Assembly: GCA_964648365.1 (NCBI GenBank)
Contig: CAZYLK010000148.1
Coordinates: 1 to 15,886 of the forward strand
Length of the DNA: 15,886 nt
Source: SURF-32 sp964648365
GTDB taxonomy: Bacteria; Planctomycetota; Phycisphaerae; UBA1845
Direction of reading: 5' to 3'
Under the pieces are notes generated by a model. That model made no database searches and was not told the DNA's origin. It worked only from the letters and a program-made list of their open reading frames with translations. Shown here in pieces: positions 1-5,910 of the stretch. The position numbers and the translations under genes are program-made. Position 1 is the stretch's first letter, and every line of letters begins with the position of its first letter.

Positions 1-339
1 GTCCATCGAGTCGGTCGCCGCGGCCGCTTCCGCCAGCGCCAGGATAACCGGGCAGGCTTCGACGCAGCCCAGGCTCCCCAGCGCTCGGACGATGTGGCGG
101 CGGTTGGCGTTCGATGGCTCGACGGCGAGCCGATCGAGCAGCGCGGCCGCGTGGTCGTGCAGGCCCTGCTTCGATACGGCGATGATCGCCCAGCGGCGGC
201 GCTGCTCGTCGTCGCAAACCAGATCGTCCGGCGAGAACGCATAGCCGTCGTCGTCGTCAACGCGCGATGCGTCGAATGCGCCGCACGAGCACGAGCCAGC
301 ATCGATCGGCGATTCACAGAATGGGCAGTGGAGGGTCAT
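1..339 (-). CDS. Zinc-ribbon plus helical-repeat protein, 3' end outside the window
   Basis: This is an open frame of 113 codons running from an ATG at 339 off the left edge with no stop, so the gene is partial. The N-terminus reads MTLHCPFCES, with Cys5 and Cys8 as a CxxC knuckle and Cys17 and Cys19 as a CxC, a likely zinc-ribbon site. A short acidic stretch (DDDD near residue 30) follows. From about residue 45 the sequence is Ala/Leu-rich and helical, with spacing like HEAT or similar repeats (HDHAAALLDRL, RRHIVRALGSLGC). I do not recognise a named family. The Shine-Dalgarno signal before this ATG is weak. A nearby upstream ATG at 348 is in another frame and stops after four codons, so I chose 339. 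It is separated from the transporter gene upstream by 162 bases of repeat-bearing DNA and is probably a separate unit. Confidence 0.6.
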   Translation of the reverse strand, partial: MTLHCPFCESPIDAGSCSCGAFDASRVDDDDGYAFSPDDLVCDDEQRRRWAIIAVSKQGLHDHAAALLDRLAVEPSNANRRHIVRALGSLGCVEACPVILALAEAAAATDSMD

Positions 340-413
340 TCCGATTTCATCACTCGAGTAGTCCTGCAACGCACATCATACAATTCCAGGATAGCCGGAT
401 TCCTGGCGGAAGA

Positions 414-436
414 CACCGGTTGAAAACCGGTGCCAC
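414..436 (-). repeat. Single intergenic copy of the CACCGGTT palindromic repeat
   Basis: The core 414-432 reads CACCGGTTGAAAACCGGTG, a perfect 8-bp inverted repeat with a GAA loop, followed by CCAC. It is the same element found in two clusters inside the downstream-coordinate transporter gene. The asymmetric CCAC flank shows it has the orientation of the 2246-2330 cluster. It lies about 65 bases past the stop of the transporter gene, so its transcript could fold as a hairpin. It has no following U-run, so I do not call it an intrinsic terminator. Confidence 0.85.
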
Positions 437-464
437 ATCAGGTCAGAGCCACCGTCTCCTCTTC

Positions 465-499
465 ATTCGTTATTCGCTATTCGCCATTCGCTATTCTCC
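465..499. repeat. Tandem array of five 7-bp units (ATTCGCT)
   Basis: Five consecutive heptamers can be read: ATTCGTT, ATTCGCT, ATTCGCC, ATTCGCT and ATTCTCC. The array ends three bases before the stop codon of the transporter gene at 502-504. It is AT-richer than its surroundings. The short unit and its degeneracy suggest a slippage-prone simple repeat. The rest of 340-501 holds only this array, the palindrome at 414-436 and a weak CCAGGA/TCCTGG inverted repeat at 386-406. Confidence 0.75.
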
Positions 500-501
500 C
501 C

Positions 502-2358
502 TCATCCCGCCCGCTTCAACCTCAGCCCCTTCGGCACCACCACGCGATCCACCAGTTCGAACAGGCCCTGCACCAGCAGCGCCAGCGCGGCCGCGGGAAT
601 GGCGCCCTGGAGGATCACGCCGTAGTCGTTGAGGCGGATGCCGGTGAAGATGGGTTCGCCGAAGCCGCCGGCGCCGATGAAGCCGCCGAGGGTGGCGAAG
701 CCGACGTTGATGACCGCGGCCGTCTTGATGCCCGCCAGGATCAGCCGCGAGGCCAGCGGCAGTTCGATCCGCCACAGCCGCACGCCCGGTGGCAGACCCA
801 GCGCCACGGCCGATTCCTGCAACTGCGGCGAGATGCCGTGCAGGCCGGTGTAGGTGTTTCGCACGATGGGCAGCAGCGAATACAGAAAGAGCGCGACAAC
901 AGCCTGCGGATAGCCGAGGTCATCGCTTATGTAGCTGATCGGGCGGATGAGCAGGACCAGCAGCGCGATCGACGGGATCGTCTGGATGATGCCGACGACA
1001 CCCAGGATCGGCTGGGCCAGCCCAGGGCTGCGCGACGCGACGATGCCCAGCGGGACCGCCACCAGCACGGCGGCGAGCAGCGACACGGCTACCATGTTCA
1101 GATGTTCGAGCGTGTATTGCCATATGTCGTGGGCGATGCTCCTCGTGCGCACGTTCGCGGCGATGCCCTTCGCCTCTGCGAGAAAGTCCGCGGCCGCCCG
1201 GCTCTCGCTGACGCCGTCGAGTTCGACACGGGCGTTGAGCGCGGTCATAGCCGTTTCGTCGAGCGAGCCTTCCATACCGTGCAGGGCCGCCACCAACCGC
1301 GGCGCGCGTTTCTCCATATCCGCGCGATACACATACACCGCGTGGTATTGCGGGAAATGTCGCAGGTTGTCGTCGAGGCGTCGCAGGCCGAGCTTGCTGA
1401 TCTTGGCGTCGGTGGCGTAAAGGTCGGTGACCTGGATGACGCCCTTGTCGAGGGCTTCGTAGGCGAGGGCGTGTTCGAGGCCGCGGACGTCCTGCTGGGG
1501 AAGCTGATATCGCCGGGCAAGCGCTTCCCACCCATCCGCCCGCTTCATGAACTCGTTGCTGAACCGTACGGAAAGGTCGGGATGGTCGCGCAGGTCACTG
1601 ATGGTCTCGATGCCCAGCGCGGCCGCGGTCTCTTCCTTCATGCCCAGAACATACGTGTTGTTGAACCCAAGCGGCTCGGTCATCTTCAGCCCGAGTTCGT
1701 CAAGCTTCGCCCGCAGCGCGGTCAACTCCTGTGTGGCACCGGTTTCCAACCGGTGGTCCTGTGTGGCACCGGTTTCCAACCGGTGGTCTTCAATTGCATC
1801 ACCGGCTTCGGCACCATCACCCTCTGGTGTGGCACCGGTTTTCAACCGGTGATCTTCCCCAAGCTCCCCAGCCAGAATCTCCTGGATCATCGTCCCGGTG
1901 TACTCGGGATATGCATCGATCTGCCCCGCCAGCAGCGCCTCCCACAGCAGCCGCGTCCCCCCCAGCCCGGCGATGTGTTCGGCGGTGCAGCCTTCGTTTT
2001 CCGCCAGGTGCCGGGCCATCTCCGCGAGGATGACGGACTCGGTGAAGGCTTTCGAGCCGATGCGGACGTTGCTCTGATCCGCTGCCCAGGCTCCCCGCGG
2101 CGCCACCGCGAACAAGATTGCAGTGACCACGCACAACGCAATTCCCCAGCGAGCCGCGGGCTTCAGCCCGCGCGGAGTTGCAAGATTGGTTGGGCCTGAA
2201 TCTGAGTGAAGATCGCTGGTTGAAAACCCTGGCCCCATCGGAGTCCACCGGTTGGAAACCGGTCCCACACCGGAGTCCACCGGTTGCAAACCGGTGCCAC
2301 ACCGGATCACAGGTTGCAAACCGGTGCCACACCGGAAAGCGGCCGGGCGCTCGGTCAT
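502..2358 (-). CDS. Osmoprotectant ABC importer, substrate-binding protein fused to permease
   Basis: A 618-residue protein that should bind glycine betaine, choline or a similar quaternary amine outside the membrane and pass it through its own permease domain. Residues 71-92 form a hydrophobic signal segment ending AWA. Residues 98-400 are an OpuAC-type binding domain, opening with the typical IGSKAFTESVILAEM and including YPEYTGT at 150-155 and GFNNTYVLGM at 231-240. Residues 415-610 are a BPD permease with about five hydrophobic helices and an EAA loop at 515-536 (ESAVALG...ELPLA). Such fusions are known in the Opu/Pro family. The ATG at 2358 overlaps the ATPase stop as ATGA, which favours this start, yet residues 8-68 before the signal peptide are largely encoded by repeats. 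Residues 170-210 are also repeat-derived (DHRLETGATQ twice). ATG at 2238 (Met41) is an alternative start. The family assignment is firm; substrate is inferred. Confidence 0.9.
   Translation of the reverse strand: MTERPAAFRCGTGLQPVIRCGTGLQPVDSGVGPVSNRWTPMGPGFSTSDLHSDSGPTNLATPRGLKPAARWGIALCVVTAILFAVAPRGAWAADQSNVRIGSKAFTESVILAEMARHLAENEGCTAEHIAGLGGTRLLWEALLAGQIDAYPEYTGTMIQEILAGELGEDHRLKTGATPEGDGAEAGDAIEDHRLETGATQDHRLETGATQELTALRAKLDELGLKMTEPLGFNNTYVLGMKEETAAALGIETISDLRDHPDLSVRFSNEFMKRADGWEALARRYQLPQQDVRGLEHALAYEALDKGVIQVTDLYATDAKISKLGLRRLDDNLRHFPQYHAVYVYRADMEKRAPRLVAALHGMEGSLDETAMTALNARVELDGVSESRAAADFLAEAKGIAANVRTRSIAHDIWQYTLEHLNMVAVSLLAAVLVAVPLGIVASRSPGLAQPILGVVGIIQTIPSIALLVLLIRPISYISDDLGYPQAVVALFLYSLLPIVRNTYTGLHGISPQLQESAVALGLPPGVRLWRIELPLASRLILAGIKTAAVINVGFATLGGFIGAGGFGEPIFTGIRLNDYGVILQGAIPAAALALLVQGLFELVDRVVVPKGLRLKRAG
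1731..1853 (+). repeat. Cluster of three palindromic repeats inside the binding-domain coding region
   Basis: Palindromic cores lie at 1737-1755, 1767-1785 and 1833-1851. The first two read CACCGGTTTCCAACCGGTG and belong to a 30-bp unit (1731-1760 and 1761-1790) repeated in direct tandem with one difference near its end. The third core is CACCGGTTTTCAACCGGTG. Each is preceded by GTGTGG, giving them the orientation opposite to the 2214-2330 cluster. Because the unit is 30 bp, each tandem copy adds exactly ten codons and the host frame stays open, encoding DHRLETGATQ on the minus strand. Confidence 0.9.
2151..2175. repeat. Second palindrome type, CGCGGGCT-TC-AGCCCGCG
   Basis: Positions 2155-2162 and 2165-2172 form a perfect 8-bp inverted repeat with a 2-base loop. 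On the minus strand it encodes part of TPRGLKPAAR, directly before the hydrophobic core of the signal peptide. The sequence is unrelated to the CACCGGTT element beside it. From memory, a CCGCGGGCTTCAGCCCGCGG repeat recurs in planctomycete genomes; I cannot count genome copies here. Confidence 0.7.
2214..2330 (-). repeat. Cluster of four palindromic repeats between start codon and signal peptide
   Basis: There are clear copies at 2246-2264 (CACCGGTTGGAAACCGGTC), 2278-2296 (CACCGGTTGCAAACCGGTG) and 2308-2326 (one mismatch in the left arm). A decayed copy lies at 2214-2236, matching about 17 of 23 positions. Each good copy is followed by CCAC(ACCGG), the opposite orientation to the 1731-1853 cluster. 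Copy spacing is 32 then 30 bases, so the host gene reads two copies as CGTGLQPV and the next in another frame as GVGPVSNRW. Differing decay suggests the copies are not all recent. Confidence 0.88.
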
Positions 2359-3104
2359 GCCGCCCCCCCCGACGCTTCCAGCGGACTGCGCTGGGCGTTG
2401 ACGAACTCGGTGACGAACGGCTCCGCCGGGGCGTCGAGCAGGTCGCGGAACGGGCCGCGCTGTACGATTCGCCCCTCGCGCATGAGCACGATGGTGTCGC
2501 CCAGGTAGCCGGCTTCGCCCAGGTCATGCGTGACCAGCACGACGGTCTTGCCCAGCGTGCGGAAGATGGAGCGCAATTCCTGTTGCAGGTTGCTGCGGAT
2601 CATCGGGTCGAGCGCACCCAGCGGCTCGTCCATCAGCAGCACGTCCGGATCGAGCATCAGCGCCCGCATCAGGCTGACGCGCTGCCGCTGACCGCCGGAA
2701 AGCTGCGCCGGGTAGCGATCGAGGCCGTCGGGCGGAAAGTGCGTCAGTTCGATCAACTCGCGCAGACGCGCGTCGATGTGCGCAGTGTCCCAGCCGAGGA
2801 AGCGCGCCACCAGGGCCGCATTGCCCCGCGCCGTCAGGTGCGGGAACAGGCCGCCGTCCTGAATGACGTAGCCCATTTTGCGCCGCAGCAGCATGGCGTT
2901 GTCGGGCGTGAGCGTCTCGCCCTCGAAACGCACGCTGCCGGCGTCCGCCCGCACCAGGCCGATCATCACCCGCAGCAGCGTGGACTTGCCGCAGCCGCTG
3001 GGGCCGATCAGCACCGTCGTACGGCCGGCGTCGATGGAAAGGTCCAGCGACGAGACCGCGTCCGCCTGGTCGTAGCGCTTGGTGATGTCCGTCAGTTGAA
3101 ACAA
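2355..3104 (-). CDS. Osmoprotectant ABC importer ATP-binding subunit (OpuCA/ProV type)
   Basis: A 249-residue cytoplasmic ATPase that should power the importer encoded by the next gene. The Walker A motif is GPSGCGKST at 34-42, the Q-loop Gln is at 82 (IQDGGLFPHLT), the signature LSGGQRQR begins at 135, Walker B is VLLMDEP with Asp159-Glu160, and the H-loop His is 193 (VTHD). All catalytic motifs are intact. It lacks the C-terminal CBS pair that many ProV/OpuAA proteins use to sense ionic strength, so it is a short form. The frame is open only from a stop at 3141-3143 and contains no ATG or GTG before the conserved region, so TTG at 3104 is the likely start. I see no good Shine-Dalgarno before it. 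The stop overlaps the next start as ATGA, eight Gs lie just upstream, and the two genes are surely one operon. Confidence 0.92.
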   Translation of the reverse strand: MFQLTDITKRYDQADAVSSLDLSIDAGRTTVLIGPSGCGKSTLLRVMIGLVRADAGSVRFEGETLTPDNAMLLRRKMGYVIQDGGLFPHLTARGNAALVARFLGWDTAHIDARLRELIELTHFPPDGLDRYPAQLSGGQRQRVSLMRALMLDPDVLLMDEPLGALDPMIRSNLQQELRSIFRTLGKTVVLVTHDLGEAGYLGDTIVLMREGRIVQRGPFRDLLDAPAEPFVTEFVNAQRSPLEASGGAA

Positions 3105-3436
3105 AAACGGTCCGTGGCCTGGCCGCCGGCGTTCAGCGAATCAGCAGAATCAGTCAGTCGAGAAGTGGAGGGTACACCACTTTGGCGCGAAACGCACGCC
3201 CGCCATGTGATCGACCGAACCGAAGGCGCGCACCACCGGGACCGGGGCGTCCGGGATGGGCAGGGGGGGAAGCGCAAGGGGAGAGTGAGGGAGCACCCGC
3301 TCCGCCGCGCACTGGCCCGCTCATGGACCGACCGCGAGGCGGGATACGGCACGAACATGCCACGTCGAGCTGCGTCGCTCGGCCGCGGCGTCCGTATGGT
3401 ATCCGCATTACCCGTGAGCGCGCGGCGGTGGCGCCG
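3105..3436. other. Intergenic region upstream of the ABC importer, no gene seen
   Basis: This stretch of 332 bases separates the lipoprotein gene from the transporter operon and should carry the transporter promoter, reading leftward. Short open frames occur on both strands, but they are Arg/Gly/Pro-rich, lack start signals and resemble no protein I know. I see no convincing -35/-10 pair, operator or terminator. A small direct repeat (AATCAG at 3139-3144 and 3148-3153) and a G7 run near 3263-3269 are the only visible structures. Confidence 0.5.
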
Positions 3437-4060
3437 TCAGTGCGAATCGACCTTGTCCAGCGCGATCGCCACCGACTCGGCGTAGGTGATCACGATCGTG
3501 TCGCCCACGCGCAGCTTGCGGACGTTTTCGGCCTTTTTTCCCTGGACAACGACCACGTCTCCCATCGGACCGCGCAGGGTCACCAGCAGCCTCGGCACAT
3601 CCACCGCCTCGACGGTGGTGACGATCCGCAGCGCCTGGACGGCGCCGCCGGCCGGCGCGGCGTCGCCCGGCGCGCGCCCGGCGACCGCTACGTACGCGAT
3701 CGGATTCGCTGCCTCGTCCGCGGTGGGTGATCGCAGCTCAGCGAGCAGCGTCGCCTGGCAGCGGGCCTTCACCGAGTCGCCGACTTTCACTTCATTCAGC
3801 CGGCGGACACGCTCGTCGACGGCATAGGTGACCTCGTGTCCGGCGCCGCCCTGAAGCGTCACCAGCCGGTTCACGGGATCAATGGCCTTCACTCTGGCCG
3901 TCACCGTGACATCAATGGTTTCTTCCACGGACCGCGGCGACTCCCGGCGCTGCGTCGTGACGGTCGTTGCAGGATCCTTGGACTTGTCTGCGGGCTGGCA
4001 CCCGCCCGTCACCACGGTAAGCACGGCGGCGGCAAACATAGAGATCGTGCAGCGTTTCAT
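3437..4060 (-). CDS. Small lipoprotein with a duplicated beta-rich unit, function unknown
   Basis: A 207-residue protein starting at ATG 4060, preceded by AGGA about eight bases upstream. The frame extends further upstream, but that part reads through an intergenic repeat and would bury the signal. The signal is MKRCTISMFAAAVLTVVTGG followed by Cys21, a good lipobox, so it should be lipid-anchored in the periplasm. Residues 52-108 and 146-202 are two copies of one unit: VTARVKAIDPVNRLVTLQG then VKVGDSVKA, against VTTVEAVDVPRLLVTLRG then LRVGDTIVITY. Each looks like a small beta-barrel or OB-like fold. Between them is an Ala/Gly/Pro linker. I do not recognise a function. It follows the efflux operon after 236 bases on the same strand, so it may be co-transcribed or independent. 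Confidence 0.75.
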   Translation of the reverse strand: MKRCTISMFAAAVLTVVTGGCQPADKSKDPATTVTTQRRESPRSVEETIDVTVTARVKAIDPVNRLVTLQGGAGHEVTYAVDERVRRLNEVKVGDSVKARCQATLLAELRSPTADEAANPIAYVAVAGRAPGDAAPAGGAVQALRIVTTVEAVDVPRLLVTLRGPMGDVVVVQGKKAENVRKLRVGDTIVITYAESVAIALDKVDSH

Positions 4061-4111
4061 AGGTATGTTCCTGACGCGGCCGATGGCCGCAACCCAAAAG
4101 CCAACTGGAAA

Positions 4112-4190
4112 GGGAGTGAAGGAGTGAGGCAGGCAAGGCATAAGGAAGTGTTGAACCTCGTGGTCTTTCTTCCCTGACTCCCTCACTCCC
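4112..4190. repeat. Imperfect inverted repeat of GGGAGTGAGGGAGT type
   Basis: The left arm at 4112-4133 (gggagtgaaggagtgaggca then gg) pairs imperfectly with the right arm at 4173-4190 (CCTGACTCCCTCACTCCC), around a loop of about 40 bases. Further CTCCCTG units follow to 4200. The element fills the gap between the outer-membrane factor gene and the lipoprotein gene. It could act as an RNA hairpin reducing read-through, or be a dispersed repeat. There is no U-tract, and the polypurine/polypyrimidine bias weakens the pairing argument. Confidence 0.5.
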
Positions 4191-4296
4191 TGTCTCCCTG
4201 ATCCCTTTGTCCCGGTCACGATTCCGGCTCCTTGCGAAATATGCGCCCAAAGGGGCAAGAAGTTGCGCCGTCAAAGCCTATGGGTGCGTCGTTCGG

Positions 4297-5910
4297 TCAG
4301 TGCATCCGATCCGAGTCGATCATATCACCCCAGTCGGTCCGCTCCTTCATCTGTTCCTTGATGGAGGCGGGCACAAGATCCTGCGACTGCCGCAACTCCC
4401 AGCCGCCGCCGAGGCTGCGATAGAGGGCGATCAGGTTCAGTGCCACGGCGCCGCGAGTTGCGACCAGCCGCGACTGGGCCACGGTCAGGAAGTCCTGGGT
4501 CGTCAGCACGCGCGTGTAGTCGGCGATCCCGCCGCTGTACTGCTTTTCGGCCAGTTCCACGGCCCGTTGCGCCGCGCTGACGCTCTGCTGCAGCGTGACG
4601 ACCCGTTGCTGCGCGCCGTCGAACCCGGCGATCGCCGACTCGACTTCACCCTGGGCGCGGAGCACGACGCTCTCGTAGTCGCTGATGAGCGCCTGGAAGG
4701 CTGCGTCCTGTACGCGGATGTTGTTCTCGATGCGTCCGTAATTCAGGATCGACCAACGGAACGACGGTCCGAAGAACGCCTGCAGGCTGTTGCCCTGCCA
4801 CAGGTGTGAAAAGTGCTCCGCGGAGAGGCCGATGTCACCCGACAGCGAAAAGCTGGGGTAGAGTTCGGCCGTGGCGATGCCGATGACGGCACTCTGAGCG
4901 GCCAGCACGCGCTCTGCGCGGCGGACGTCCGGCCGTCGGCGGAGAAGTTCCGCCGGAATGCCGACGCCAAGCGTCTCCGGCGCGGTGGGGATCGTTGCCG
5001 CGTCTCCCAGCAATTCTCCCAGATCCTGCGGCGCCAATCCGAGCAGAACACACAGCGTGCTGCGGGTCTGCAGGATGCGGGCGCTGATGTCGATCGCCAG
5101 CGACTCCGTGTCGTAGAGGAGTGCCTCGGCCTGTGCCGGGTCGAGGCCGGTCGCCGTGCCGCCTTCAAAGCGGGCGTTGGCGAGTTCGTAGCCGCGGCGC
5201 TGGATCTCCACGTTGCTCTGCGTGACGACGAGTTGCTCTTCCAGCGTGCGGAGCAGCACGTAGTTCGTCGCGACCTCGGCGACGAGGCTGACGAGGACGT
5301 CGTCATAGTCGGCAATGGTCGCGAGAATCTGCGCGTCGGCCGCCTCGATGCCGCGGCGGTAGCGACCCCAGATGTCCGCCTCCCACGAGGCGCCGAAACC
5401 AAACTGCCAGTTATGGAAGACGTTGTCGATGCCCGGGGGGCCGACGGCGGAGCGGGCCAGCGTGCCGACCGGCTGGGTCAGCAGGTCGATCCGGTTGAGC
5501 GCGCGGCTGCTTTCAGGGACGGGTCCACCGGCGTTTTCGCTGACCTGGTTCCACGACATATCGCCGAATGCCTGCTGCTGCTGCGGAAAGAGCAGTCCGA
5601 ACGCGACGGCCCGGCGGGCCTGCGCTTCGAGCACGCGAACGCCGGCCGCGTGCAGAGACGGGTTCTGCGCATAGGCCGTTTCCACGAGGTTGTTAAGGAC
5701 CGGGTCGTTGAGAACCTCCCACCAGCGCGTGACGACTTCCTCGCCGCGCTCGATGGCCGGCGCCTCCGCGTCGAGCCACTCCGCGGCCACCGGGGCCGGC
5801 GGCTCCTGGTACTTGGGACCGACCATGCAGCCGGCCTGGGCCAGCAGCAGCAGCGCGCCCAGCAGCGCAGGCGTTGTCCACGCGCGTCCGTTCCGACCCG
5901 TCGTCGTCAT
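4297..5910 (-). CDS. RND efflux outer-membrane factor lipoprotein (NodT/OprM family)
   Basis: A 537-residue outer-membrane channel that should complete the tripartite pump. The N-terminus has a hydrophobic signal (PALLGALLLLAQAG) ending at lipobox Cys28, then the family-typical MVGPKYQEPP. Two OEP-type helical repeats follow, roughly residues 80-290 and 320-510. Characteristic patches include SWEADIWGRYRRGIEAA near the middle of the first half, IPAELLRRRPDVRRAE at the start of the second and GGIADYTRVLTTQ near the C-terminus. Length is somewhat above the usual 460-500. Its ATG at 5910 overlaps the pump stop as ATGA, showing translational coupling. An identical transcription direction and order with the adaptor and pump genes leave little doubt about its role; the substrates exported cannot be read from sequence. 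Confidence 0.94.
   Translation of the reverse strand: MTTTGRNGRAWTTPALLGALLLLAQAGCMVGPKYQEPPAPVAAEWLDAEAPAIERGEEVVTRWWEVLNDPVLNNLVETAYAQNPSLHAAGVRVLEAQARRAVAFGLLFPQQQQAFGDMSWNQVSENAGGPVPESSRALNRIDLLTQPVGTLARSAVGPPGIDNVFHNWQFGFGASWEADIWGRYRRGIEAADAQILATIADYDDVLVSLVAEVATNYVLLRTLEEQLVVTQSNVEIQRRGYELANARFEGGTATGLDPAQAEALLYDTESLAIDISARILQTRSTLCVLLGLAPQDLGELLGDAATIPTAPETLGVGIPAELLRRRPDVRRAERVLAAQSAVIGIATAELYPSFSLSGDIGLSAEHFSHLWQGNSLQAFFGPSFRWSILNYGRIENNIRVQDAAFQALISDYESVVLRAQGEVESAIAGFDGAQQRVVTLQQSVSAAQRAVELAEKQYSGGIADYTRVLTTQDFLTVAQSRLVATRGAVALNLIALYRSLGGGWELRQSQDLVPASIKEQMKERTDWGDMIDSDRMH

Noticed and set aside
386..406. CCAGGA/TCCTGG inverted repeat as an operator or terminator
   Set aside because: A 6-bp stem with a 9-base loop is expected by chance, and nothing else supports it.
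414..432. Intrinsic terminator for the importer operon
   Set aside because: The hairpin is good but lacks a U-run on the minus-strand transcript and is identical to copies within the coding region, so it is better called a repeat.
430..2199. A 589-codon plus-strand frame opposite the transporter gene
   Set aside because: Its product is Arg/Gln/Asp-rich low-complexity sequence with no family resemblance, while the minus strand encodes a clear OpuAC-permease protein. It is an antisense shadow of GC-rich coding DNA.
1731..2330. A CRISPR array
   Set aside because: The repeats are short palindromes in two orientations with irregular or no spacers, inside a coding frame, and no cas genes are near.
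3154..3408. A small minus-strand gene of 84 codons in the intergenic region
   Set aside because: The product is Arg/Gly/Pro/Ser-rich with no ribosome site or recognisable motif, and competing frames of similar length overlap it.
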